DNA of 64,000 nt, from NCBI GenBank assembly GCA_018417955.1, contig JACTVC010000010.1:62001-126000 (forward strand), given 5' to 3'. Position 1 is the first letter of the stretch. Every line of letters starts with the position of its first letter. The DNA comes from Laccaria trichodermophora. Taxonomy: Eukaryota > Basidiomycota > Agaricomycetes > Agaricales > Hydnangiaceae. The notes below the pieces were generated by a model. The model was given only the letters and a program-made list of their open reading frames with translations. It was not told where the DNA came from and did no database searches. The translations under genes and the position numbers were made by a program. Shown here piece by piece: positions 35,610-47,353 of this stretch.

Positions 35610-37658
35610 ATGTCCAGTCAGCTTCTAGACACGCCAGCGAAGCACCCATTCTCCGTCATCGCGTTGGCTGACAGGGTCTGCAGCGGTGTCCTTGAGGCAG
35701 CTTTAAGAACAGGATGGTCACCCGTCACCAAAGTGGCTGAGGCTGCCGTCGTGAAGTACGTTCAACTTCCTTTTCACTTTTTGACCTCCAAATAACTAGG
35801 GAGTTAGGCTCTTGCAGAACATTCGCGTTGGACAACTCCGAATCGTGACAAATCGACAAACCTACACCTTACCCGCAGAAGACGCTGAGCATGATGAGGC
35901 GGGCGTCAAGGCTGAGATTAGGGTTGTTAACGACAACTTCTGGGTTCGGTTGTGTACTATGAGCGACCTCGGGTTTGCCGAAGCGTTTATGTATGGAGAT
36001 GTGCAATGCGACGATTTGATATCACTATTCCAGGTCAGCTTTAACAAGCGAAGTCATATCGTTCACAAGGGCTAACATGCCAGGCAGATATTTCTCATAA
36101 ATAAGGATAACCTCTCTAATCTGAACTCCCGATTCTCATACCTGATGTCGCTTCCCCAAAAACTTACCTCTTACCGTTTTCTCAATACCATTGGAAATTC
36201 GCGATCGAATATCTCGGCCCATTATGACATCTCCAATGATATGTTTGCTGGTGCGTCTTGAATAGCTTCATACGTAGGGCCAGTCTAAAGGCCAGACTCT
36301 TTCAGGCTTCCTATCCGAAGATATGACATACTCATGCGGTATCTTCAAAGACCTGGATAGCGATCTTAGACGAAAAAGCACCAGCGCCCACGAATGGACT
36401 AGCGGGCAAAGCCTAGAAAGCCTACTGGAACCCCGAAAAACTCTTCCTTTATCCCCACCGCTCTCTCAACCCGAAACGCCAGCAGAATCGGGCCAGATAC
36501 CTCTCAATGGGATCACTCTATTTCAACAGAACGAAGGACCTGAAGACGAACTGAAAACTTCTCAGACTCGTAAATTACAGCACATCATCAAAAAAGCCGG
36601 GATACGCGACGGAAACCGCGTTTTAGAAATCGGATCTGGATGGGGTTCTATGGCTATAACTATCGCCCAGCAATACCCAAATGTGACGGTGGACACCCTG
36701 ACACTCTCTGTGCAACAACAGTCGCTAGCGCAAGACCGTATACGAGCTCTTGGCCCAGACATTGCCAACCGGATTACAGTACACCTTATGGACTATCGCG
36801 CAATGCCCGCAGAGTGGGAATGCGTTTTTGATAGAGTGATTAGCGTAGAGATGATAGAAAATGTCGGGCATGAATTTTTAGAACGATATTGGAGCGTTGT
36901 AGATTGGGCGATGAAGAAGAAGGGAGGTGTTGGTGTTGTTCAGGTGATTACTATACCTGAGGCTCGTGAGCATATACCGTCGTTTTCCTCGAGAGGAAGC
37001 TGACACCCCACTCAACAGGATTCGAAAAATACATGCACGAAATAGACTTTATTCGGAAATGGGTGCGTCGCTCAATTTCTAGCCGAACACAAATCTAATT
37101 TGCATTGTTATCAAACTCAAAAATACAGAGTGAGTACCGTCAGAGAATTTGTCCAATTCTGAAGGCTAACTGAACCAGTCTTTCCAGGGGGTCTCCTGCC
37201 ATCCCTTACTTTCCTCCTACAAACTCTTCAATCTGGCTCCAAAGGACGCCTCGTTGTTGACTCCATTTCCAACATTGGGCCACACTACGCACGCACACTG
37301 CGAGAATGGAGGCAACGCTTTGAGGCCAAATTTGAGAGCGTTATCGTTCCCGCTCTCAGACGGGAATATCCTGACGTGATGGGTGTCAAATGCGACCCAG
37401 TTAAAGCGCGAGAAGAGATTGAGGTATTTAGGCGGAAATGGATATGTAAGTGCTTCGTCTTTTTTTTCTTTCTACTCTACAAGCTGAGACCTCTAGATTA
37501 TTACTGCTATTGCGAAATAGGGTTCACGACACGAACCTTGGGAGGCAAGCCACCTATTATTTCTTCGTACGAGCCTTCCTAATTATTTCGTGACAGATCA
37601 TATCATTACGTTTGTGCGGGAGGGATACCAAGATTATGGGTGTGACGTCTACGATTAG
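35610..37658 (+). CDS. Cyclopropane-fatty-acid-synthase-like SAM methyltransferase
   Basis: Nine exons, 35610-35755, 35808-36033, 36088-36250, 36306-36965, 37019-37062, 37129 (one nucleotide), 37179-37445, 37497-37544 and 37597-37658, give an exact 538-residue frame. The N-terminal half carries the fungal CFA-type leader (LRLCTMSDLGFAEAFMYGD-like segment, SAHYDISNDMFAGFL, DMTYSCGIF). The SAM-binding site is RVLEIGSGWGSMAI, followed by DYRAMP and VISVEMIENVGHEF. The C-terminal part has YMHEIDFIRKWIFPGGLLPS and WIYYYCYCEIGFTTRTLGD, the last motif common to fungal members. Such enzymes methylate double bonds of membrane-lipid acyl chains; the fungal substrate (cyclopropane or C9-methyl sphingolipid type) cannot be read from sequence. 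The last intron uses a GC donor. The one-nucleotide exon is described in the findings. Confidence 0.9.
37129..37129 (+). other. Candidate one-nucleotide exon in the cyclopropane synthase gene
   Basis: A single A lies between a perfect acceptor (AAAATACAG) and a perfect donor (GTGAGT). Intron 37063-37128 (66 nt, branch CTAAT) and intron 37130-37178 (49 nt, branch GCTAAC) both look normal. The A joins the TC of the next exon to give Ile414 in the motif KWIFPGG. Without it the frame is lost; no single-intron model from 37062 to 37179 keeps the frame. Confidence 0.7.
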
Positions 37659-38036
37659 GCTGTGTTTTCCTATGCGTAAGTCTACCCTTCTTCCCTATCC
37701 GGATGGAAATGACAATTCACGCAACGCCTCAATGATCAAACTTAGAGCATACCTTTTTTTTTTTTTCTAGCGCGTTGCGGCGCTCCTCCGTTGTGCGTGT
37801 ATGGAAGTTTCCGATGCGTTTACCGACTATCATACAACCGGAGACGGAGCGCAGATCTTTTTTATTATTATCTCATTTTCTCCCTGAATGATATACTCTG
37901 ATCCATAAGTCGTCCATCAGAAACAGAAGAGAAATATAACAAGGTACACTGGAAACGAATGGAAATAAAGATAGAGAAATAGAAAATAAAAGGTGTTGGG
38001 ACGTAAGTAGACTTCGCCAGTCAAGCTGGAGCTGAT

Positions 38037-41000
38037 TTAGGAATTGCTGGACCCAGAAGGCTCACCGTCCCGCACGAGCTTTTTACACATCTGTTCGTCC
38101 AACACCTGATTTATTCGATTTGCAAGCCTCCTCGCCTGCATGAGATCTTGGACCGCGATCTGCGACACACCGTCTGTGTCTGCTACAACGGCATACGCGT
38201 GTTGTAACGCGTCCAGCTGGGCTTCACTCACTGCGTTTCGTTTCAGCGCGGTTCGCTGGTGTGATGTTTCCGGTTCAGGTGCTGTTTGGGATCGATCTCT
38301 TCGTCTCGTTTCTTCTGGGTACGAACTACGCAAAGGTGTTGGAAGGATGTTGCCTGTGGAAGCAAAAAAAATGGTAGAAGCTAGTCGAATGACATTTTCC
38401 AGCTCACGTACCTTCTTCAGTGTGATCCGCGTCATCTCCGATGAAATCACTACTTCGTTCAAAGTAGGTCTCTGGTACATCCGGGTCTGTAAAAAAGGCA
38501 AGTTTCTTCAACTAAGTCAAGGTATTGAAAGTAAAATCCACACACCGGAGCCACCTTGTAATTCGTACTTTATCCTTTTCAAGTCCTCCGCGGAGACCCC
38601 AGCCTCCCAGCTACTGTACTCATCGGATGGAGGAAAGGCCGGAGAACGAGCAGGGCTCTCAGGAAGCTCGATGCGACGCTGTCTCTTTAGTTGACGCGAT
38701 GGCTGAGACAGTGAATGCTCGGATATCAGAGAAATAGAAGGGGCTCGAGTGACGGGTTCGGAAGCAAATTTCCTCTTCCTTCGAGAAGGTGACGGCGTGT
38801 TCTCGGGAGCGTGCGTAGTTTCCTCGCCCGAATGAAGTTCTGCAATGTTCGGTTCGGTTCTTCGCCGCTTTGAACTGAGGTTTGCTAGAGAATACATTAG
38901 CTTTACGCATATTTTATGATAATCAACTCGCTTGTGGTGTCAGCCAAACGCTTCGTTCCGGAAAAGGTTGGAGCCTCAGAGCAGCCACGCGATCTTCGGG
39001 GGCTTGTCGTTCTCGGGACACCTGCAAGGCTTCGGGAGATGACGTCGCGGTCGAGAGAATGGCGAGAGATGGATGGATCATTGATGGTGGTTGTGGAACT
39101 GGTATATCCTTGCAGAGCAATAAGGGCCGGCGGCGCATGAGACGCCTTCGGTGTGAGTGAGCGCCATGGAGATACCGAGCCTCGGGATCGGATTTGAGCA
39201 GGGGACGGTGGCGCTTGTTGGACCGGCGTTATTGGATTCTCCTCATCGTAATGTGGTACAAGGGACGGATTGATGGCAGCCGACGGAGTTTCTGGAATGG
39301 ATCGCAATTGTTCTACATCGTACGCTTCATATTCAGGTCTCGCGGATGTGAGAGGTTGAGAGTCAGGAATGGCGGAAGACTGTACGTGTGTCAGAATTGT
39401 TCCTGCGACGCATGAAAGCTTACTTACTGTGCTTTGTGATTGCGAATCAAGTGAAATCCCTTCAGCGAGGCTGTTATTACGCCAATCGCTGAAGGCCTTC
39501 AAACAAACTCGAATATTATCGGGTATTTGTTTTTTGATATGAGGCTGACTGTGGTATGTTTTCCGCCAAAAGTCTTCGAACGCTAGTGGGCCTACCGCTG
39601 GGTCAGGAATGCGGGTAAATGCAGAAACGAGAAAAGTTTCGAGAGTTTGGAGCGTGTCAATGGATGGCTCTAGTTCAGAAAGAAGAGAGAGGGAACTACA
39701 GTAAAGCTTCGTAATCTGGGTTGTTGACCGATAATTAGAACCCAAGGTTTACACTGTTGGGAAACTCACAAGATCGTGATGGTCCTCCTCTGATAGTCCT
39801 TTTCTCTCGTCCTTTAACCAAAGACTCAAGCCAACTTGAGTCATAGACAATAGTTGAACGACGGCAGAACTTGGAGTAGATGAAATTATGCTGCCTAGGG
39901 CATACAAAATTTTCAACGCAACCGTGACGGATTGCGATGTGTAAAGGTCCGAAAGGGCACCGTTCGCCAAGGAAAGCAATTCTGCTTGTCCGTCATAGCT
40001 CAAAGATTTTGTAACGCTGGACAAGAGTAATGCAATCAAGCTTGGTTGTTGCCTCAGCCTACAACTCAAACCGTCAACCATGTTGAGACTCAGTAGGGTT
40101 ATGAAATGAAAAAACGAACGTCTCTACTTTGCCGGCTCCAAGATTCTGCAGGAAATGGGCGATGACTGTACTTCCTGTGCCACCAGCAGCGTTGACTTGG
40201 GTAACCGCTTTTCTCAGGATATCTCCCCAAACGCTAACATCTGATTCAGCTATCGCCCACGCGCTGACTCAGGTTAGCATTCCCGTCGATAAATTAGGGG
40301 AAGGGTTTGGCCTACCCCAAAGGCACAACAAGGAGCAATGCCAACTCCTCCCAGCTACATTCATTGCTAGCAAGTTGTCGTTCCGCCATTGATAGCCAGA
40401 GTTGCTTCGTTACTTTAAGCTCTTTCTCCTCCTTTCGACTTTCGCTCCTCACGAAAAGTATGTGAATGATGGTGGGAATCCCGATGGAAATCAAATCGTC
40501 GCATAACTGGTTCCACAAGGCTTTGACGCTATTGTTCTCAAAGCCAAAAGTTTGTTCCAAAATTGCCGCCAGAATGATTTCTGCCGGGGAAGCAAGCCAG
40601 GATTTCTCGAATACATTTTTCATGACCATCCACAGTTTCTTCACCAGGAATAGTTCCCGAATTTGGGCATCGCATTTTTCTGTGGGTGTAATGAAACGCG
40701 AAACCAGCAAGGAAATTTTGACAGCGAATGCCGATGACGTTGTCAGATGACGGTGGCCCTGCGTTAATTGTGCTTGAACCAGTAAAAGAGCTTGCCAGAT
40801 AAACACAAGGTCGTCCTTACACATCATGTGTATGTTAGCATATTTAAATAAAATGTGGCTGGCTGATCTACCCACCGTGACCCCCGTGGTACTCTCAGAA
40901 AGAGATCGCTCGGCTAGATAGATCCATACGTCCATAATTTTGCCCCAGTGATCGTTGATTTCCGTTTCCGTAAGGGGTCGCACAAGCGCAACGCTTGCAT

Positions 41001-42709
41001 GCGGTATAGAACTCAAAAAGGCTTCCAAGTCACAGCCTACTTTTAGTAGTGATCCATCAATGAGCTCGTGCGGAAAAAGTGGCAATTCTTTCGAAGCGTC
41101 GACGAGGCCCAATGAAGAAACGGGGATGCCTATGGAGCCAACAAACCTCTTTAAAAGTCTCAATCCTTCATTTGTCGAGCTGAGTGGTTGCATAGCCAGT
41201 TCCCGGGTGATAGCAATAGCTTTCGAGATGTCAGAGTCTTCAGAATCCTCGCTGGTATCAGAGCAAGGACTTTGAAGCAATGCGGCAACGAGAGACAGCC
41301 CCGCCCCACCTCTAACTTCTTGTTTTACGAGAAGAAAAGCACCAAGTCTAGTGTCCGCGTCGCGTTTTTGACCATCGCCATGGCCGACCGGAGTGCGAGA
41401 GAATGCCCAAATGAGAGTCCGCCATATGGGCGAAACGGAGATACGACGGTGGTGATACCGTTCGACGGTCGTAACAACTACCTTCAGACTTCTCGAGTGA
41501 CAGAAGAGAGAAAAATCGGAGAGAACAATTAGTGATATGTGGACCGAGAACGCCCATGAGGCACCTCTTCCTTCCCAGAAGGGATCTTTCCCGTCCAAAG
41601 CGGTCTTCAGGAGGTCAGGCAAGAGATTTCCCGACCGGAAAGACTTATTTCGGGGCACCTGAGAAGCCAGGTATGAGTGAATATCTTGAGATATTTTTTC
41701 CTGAATGTCGACAAAACGATCCAGTGTAGAAATCTTTGCAAAGGCAAAACCACTGAGTGCGGAAGCTGCTTGGAACCTCTCCTCCAGGGTGCCTTCCGTA
41801 AGGTGTCCTAAAATGGATGGTAGAAGTATAGATAAGGGCCCAAAAGACTCAGTGGGAAATCGCATCAAGAGACGATGGGTTGCCTAGAATTGATTAGTGT
41901 AAAATATAATCCAAAACAAAAGGTGACACCTTGACCGCATCCAATTTGGCTGTATCACCTCCGGTGTCTTTATCGAGGGCGTCTCTTAAGACAGAGATAA
42001 TCTGAGGAATTTCAGGGATGATGATTGCAGGTGGCAGTTGTTGAACTTGAAGAATCCAGATTATCAAAGCGCATGTTTTGCGCGCATTGTGCGTCGGCAG
42101 CTGGTACGCTTGGCATACTTCAAGGATTTGGCGCAGCAAGGACGCAAGTGCGTTGTCTGGATTTAAGTAAGCACAAAACACGACAATTATCCTGGTTCTC
42201 TAACCTTGAAAATTTGAAGACAATAGGTCGAATGCAAAAATCATGGAGAGAAGACGAAGCGCGTGGTGGCACGCTGTCGCGAGATCAATGGCGGTTTGGA
42301 GTTCGTCTTCCCCCACCAGATCGTCCGTGTAAAACGACACAGCGGGCGGGGATGGTTCACGTGAGAAAGGGCTCGATAATGCAAGTCGGATATCCCGATT
42401 CAGGCATTGTGCGAGATCCGATGCATGGGTCTTCATCACGGCCAGTGCTGGCGGAGGTTCGTTGGCCGACAGAATGTCCTTCATTTCAGCGCGTATTCTG
42501 ATAGAAAGGATGCTATACGATTCCGTGATATCGTGAAGAGTAATGTGCTCATAGCCAGGATCTTGCACAGATTCCGAGAGCGTTTCAAGAGCTGATAAAA
42601 GATATGAGGGGTCCCACATGGGTCGGCGGTCTTGCGTCGACTTCGCGGGCGTCGATTGACGTGACATATGTACAACGGTTTCGGGCAGATTTCGCGTCAA
42701 GCCTGTCAT
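38037..42709 (-). CDS. Rif1-like protein B
   Basis: Eleven exons (42709-42205, 42156-41930, 41883-40876, 40815-40316, 40263-40120, 40058-39770, 39715-39428, 39379-38928, 38874-38546, 38486-38412, 38353-38037) give an exact 1377-residue frame. It aligns along its length with Rif1-like A: TLHDITESYSILSIRIRAEM with A's LRDLIEGYSVLAVRLRTSV, and PTHNARKTCALIIWILQVQQ with PNARKTRALAIWLLQVQRLP. Later segments match as helical repeats. The C-terminal third is polar and ends in a helical segment (QLDALQHAYAVVADTDGVSQ, then DLMQARRLANRINQVL). The N-terminus is about 75 residues shorter than A and no RVxF or SILK motif is visible. It is divergent from A, so the duplication is old. The 53-nt intron 38875-38927 was chosen because it preserves frame. 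Confidence 0.86.
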
Positions 42710-43484
42710 CCTGAATGCTTTGGAAGGCCCTGCCTCGAAAGACCCGGCAGAAAAAGGAGCGTTGGGTTTCTAGCTATCACTTGGAACGTAAGCTTCGTTT
42801 ATAACAATTCGCGTCCCACACGGCGACTACGCGCTAAAGATACAGAGGAACGCGTTTTATGCTGCAAAAAAAGATCATTTAAGAAAGGAGGAAAGTCCTG
42901 CGGTTTTCTCAAGCAGCGAAATGTAGTGTTTCTGTTGTTTACAAGGTGCAAGCGTTTGTTAGACCTCTTGTGCCTTGAAGGTGCAAGCAACACTTTACGT
43001 TCGAAAGCTGTATCCCAGTCAGTCAGCCCCTGCTTCGGTAGCGATATATACAATTGTGGTGGTTGATGATGGTGGTGAGCGTCAATGGCGCGCAAATGGC
43101 GCGTGAGTCGGACGAGTCAGTGACGGCAGAAAAAGCGCAACACGTAACGGTCACGCGTCACGTGTCAACAAACTCCTTTTACCGAAGTCACTTCCACTGC
43201 TGATGCATGCACTGCTAGATGTTGAGCGCCTCGCTGAACGCTAAAGTACACGATGAAGAGTAAAAGTCGCTATCCATCTTTTACAACTCCTCGGTCAACT
43301 TTGAATTTGCGCGGCAAATCGCACTCTGAGCTGCAAACTCAACCTTTAGGGCTCTTGAAATCATCGAGCAATCTGGTAGTCCAACGAAAAGCGTTGCATA
43401 TTCTCGGGCTGAATCTCAAACATCCGGCGCACGATCCATTTGCTCGTGATCCAGGCTACTTCTCAATGCCTCCTATTGGCGGCC
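42710..43484. other. Divergent promoter region between Rif1-like B and Kre9/Knh1-like C
   Basis: About 0.9 kb separates two head-to-head genes. The sequence has no coding support. An ATTGG (CCAAT complement) at 43474 and a TATA-like TATAAG at 43485 lie toward the Knh-like gene. Confidence 0.5.
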
Positions 43485-43490
43485 TATAAG
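43485..43490 (+). promoter_or_regulatory. TATA-like element of Kre9/Knh1-like gene C
   Basis: TATAAG about 115 bp before the ATG, with an inverse CCAAT box (CTATTGGC) just upstream. Weak by sequence but consistent in spacing with its paralogues. Confidence 0.45.
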
Positions 43491-43598
43491 TATCCTCGTG
43501 TTCAAAAAGAAGTTCATTATCGCTCTTCTTCTCTTTCTTTTACCTCCCTCCACAAAACCTGTTTAACTTTTCACCGATACTCAGAACTCTTGCTGGAC

Positions 43599-44267
43599 AT
43601 GATGTTCTTTGCCTTTACGTCTTCTGCGCTTGTCATCACCCTTCTTGCTCTTAGTACTCGCGACACCAAAGCTTCCTGCCTACCCTGTCAGCCTCCCTCC
43701 AAGCGACTGAACATTGCTCCAGGCGCTTCCATCCCCATATCCCGCCGCGGCGTTTGGAGCCCGAAGATCACAAGTCCCACCCCTGGCACGGTTTGGACAG
43801 GGAACGAAAACGTTCGTGTTACGTGGTACGTTCTCTTGTTCCGCTGCTAGTCGGGTGTTTGAGCTATGGTGGCTGATCATTTTACGATTTTCTCCTGAAG
43901 GAATGCCACCAGTCCGCCGAGCGATATTACCAACCCCAATGGGAAGCTAGTTCTAGGCTATGTTGAGGATGGCAGCGACAACGAGCACCTTCAGTTGGGT
44001 AAGTCGCTTTGTAGGCCTCTGTCTTTCCCGCCACTCACGGCTTTCCCCACTTCAGACCCCCCGCTGGCTGCCGGATTTGACATTCGGAAGGGATTCGTCG
44101 ACTTCAAGGTACCTCAAGTCGAGGATCGCAATGACTATATCGTTGTTTGTGAGTTCTCTAATCTCAATCTGGCTTCGACACATTGACACATAAATACGTT
44201 TTTTTTAGTATTTGGCGATTCTGGAAATCGTAGCCCCGCCTTCACCATCAAGAGTAACCCCAGTTGA
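43599..44267 (+). CDS. Kre9/Knh1-like small secreted protein C
   Basis: Four exons (43599-43825, 43901-43998, 44056-44148, 44209-44267) give exactly 158 residues from the first of two adjacent ATGs. The signal peptide is FAFTSSALVITLLALSTRDT, then a longer Cys- and Pro-containing spacer (CLPCQPPSKRL) and an Arg-Arg site. The domain shows SPKITSPTPGTVWTGNENV, PSDITNPNGKLVLGYVED, DPPLAAGFDIRKGFVDFKVP and LFGDSGNRSPAFTIK. Intron phases equal those of copies A and B, and exon 2 and exon 3 lengths (98 and 93 nt) equal those of copy A. There is no Ser/Thr tail or anchor. It is head-to-head with Rif1-like B, mirroring copy B and Rif1-like A. Confidence 0.9.
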
Positions 44268-45254
44268 ATCTGCGCCTGTTTGACACGGACTTTTTACTTT
44301 TCAGTCTGGATCTGTACGCTTGCGTCTCCCGACTCGTAGTCTCGGCTTGATCTATGCTCCTCTGTCATGCTCTTATGGTCTATGCCCCCTATGTTTATGT
44401 TCACGATTATGCCTTACTTCTTCCCGAAAGTAGTTAGCCACCGGGACTTGGTGATACGGATGGATGCACGTCTGGATAGCAGGCCCACTGTTTTCCGATC
44501 TTCCTTTTCTCAATCATGAGCCGGCGGCTCAATTATAACGTCTCGAGTATAACTCTCAGTCACGACTTCGTCGGCTAAAGATCCGTTGGTGTATCGACCA
44601 GTTGCCTTATCCAGCCACACTCGAATGCACTTGTGGAGTCTCGCTGGGAAAAACAACCTCGATCCAACGGAATTTTATCATTGAGCCGCTTCGGCGCAAA
44701 CGCCTATCAAGGAGGTACTCTCTTGCGAGCCTCCATATACTCAGCGCTCCACACGTACGTTTAAATCAGTACAAAACGAATATCCTCCTGTTCGGGGCCA
44801 CTAGTATTCAACGCATTTATTTCCTTGCCTACCTGCAAATTGGAAAACATTTGGGATACTCGGATCGATATCGGCAGCTGAAATTCCCAGTTGTTACTCT
44901 CCCTTCCCTTCCTTCGGGCGGATTTTTCTCCGTTTTTCCTTCTTGCATCGTCTGCCTCACAAAAATAGCTACATATCTGACACTCACAAGAAGGATAGGT
45001 ATCGAACAACGAGGCAAGAAAATTTACCTGCACAATTCTCCACTGCGTCGAGCAAAACCTTGTCAAACAGATGTCCCCCCAGATCGTAGATACGCCAGGG
45101 AATAAAATAAAATAAATATGCGCAAGCGGGCCTCGTGTTTTTCCTTCTCTCCAAAACGCTTCTCGACGCGATCAAATCAAAGAACGCAACGGCCATATGG
45201 AGCCACCCAGGGTTCAATACTCTCCATGGCCACTCGAAATCGAATAATCAACCG
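44268..45254. other. Intergenic stretch between two Kre9/Knh1-like genes
   Basis: Short overlapping frames only. The ORF-like stretch at about 44600-45100 has no domain and no intron-exon chain. I see nothing else. Confidence 0.45.
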
Positions 45255-45261
45255 TATAAAA
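45255..45261 (+). promoter_or_regulatory. TATA box of Kre9/Knh1-like gene D
   Basis: TATAAAA lies 131 bp upstream of the ATG at 45386, followed by a pyrimidine-rich leader (TCCTTCTCCTTCACTC). This is the best TATA element among the four paralogues. Confidence 0.6.
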
Positions 45262-45385
45262 CCCCTGGGCTGGCACGGTTGTAGATCCAACGCACTCATA
45301 GTCTTTCCTTCTCCTTCACTCGCAGCTCAGAATCGTCTCTAGCTCCCATACCCACTCTTAATTCACCTAGCTTCCTCTCGTCATC

Positions 45386-46034
45386 ATGAAATTCACCACT
45401 TTCCTTTCCGCTCTCCTCCTCGCCACCGCGTCCATCGCTGCCCCTGTCGACCTCATCTCAGACCTCGTCGTGAGCCCACACATTACCGCGCCCGAAGAGG
45501 CCGTGTCCTGGCCTATGGGGTCCACCCAGGTCGTCAAGTGGGGTACGCACGTGAATTATGTGTCAGGAGTAGATGTTGACGCACCTGCTAGAAACCGACT
45601 CGATCCCCGAAGCTCAGCGTAACGACAAGGGCATGATCTTGCTTGGATACGCTGGGGACGGCGAGAGCGAGCATTTGGACATCAGTTCGTATTCTTCTTC
45701 TTTTTGTGCTCCTAGCCCAGATTGCTAACGACGTGGCTTTAATAACAGAACACCCTCTCGCCAAGGGTTTCCGTATAAGCGCTGGCCAGGCCACGGTCAA
45801 AATGCCAACCAATGTTCCTGCCCGTGATGACTATTTTGTCGTTCGTGAGTTTTGAAATTTGCTTCTGAGAGTGTATAGACATTTATTGACGCTGTTTTTC
45901 CTAGTCTTTGGTGACTCGGTGAGTTGATCAACAAAGAGTGGGAGACGTACCATACTGACCTTTGTTCCCTGTAGGGTAACACCTCCGCCAATTTCAAGAT
46001 CACCGCCGTCAACAGCACGTACGGCGATAACTAA
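45386..46034 (+). CDS. Kre9/Knh1-like small secreted protein D
   Basis: Five exons (45386-45542, 45592-45684, 45749-45844, 45905-45918, 45975-46034) give exactly 139 residues. The signal peptide is KFTTFLSALLLATASIAAPV. The domain has SPHITAPEEAVSWPMGSTQ, then VVKW and GMILLGYAGDGESEHLDI, HPLAKGFRISAGQATVKMP and LFGDSGNTSANFKIT. The family's first intron is shifted by two nucleotides compared with copies A-C, and an additional intron cuts the VLFGDSG motif, leaving a 14-nt exon. There is no anchor or Ser/Thr stalk. The leader lacks the Lys-Arg site of the other copies. Confidence 0.9.
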
Positions 46035-46428
46035 ACCGCTCGCCTTCTTGCTTGACCGCCACTATATTGGCTTCGCGCCGGAGAATACGGAACCACGATC
46101 TACGATCTGCATCTCATATTTGTTAGCTTGGTTTGGATGAACAATCCTCACACCTATCCCCTCACTTTGTCGACGCACTTTGTTTTTTCTCTCTTACCTT
46201 ACTGGATACCACCCAATAAATAGTTGATATCTTTGCACTCCAATCGTCAATGGTCATTAAGATGTCGTTGTCCTTGTTCCTTCGCAAGTATATCGTACAC
46301 GTGGATATTGAAAGCGCAAGCAAAACGCCCCATTATCTTCCCGACCGATGGGAGCGGAAGTAGATGCAAAAGAAGTAAACAAGACTTCTCTAACTTTCAG
46401 GCAGAGTCTATTAAATTGACGGGTATAT

Positions 46429-47353
<925 letters not shown>

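Noticed and set aside
35108..35628. Open frames upstream of the cyclopropane synthase gene
   Set aside because: They do not join the gene in frame; the ATG at 35610 gives the start typical of the family.
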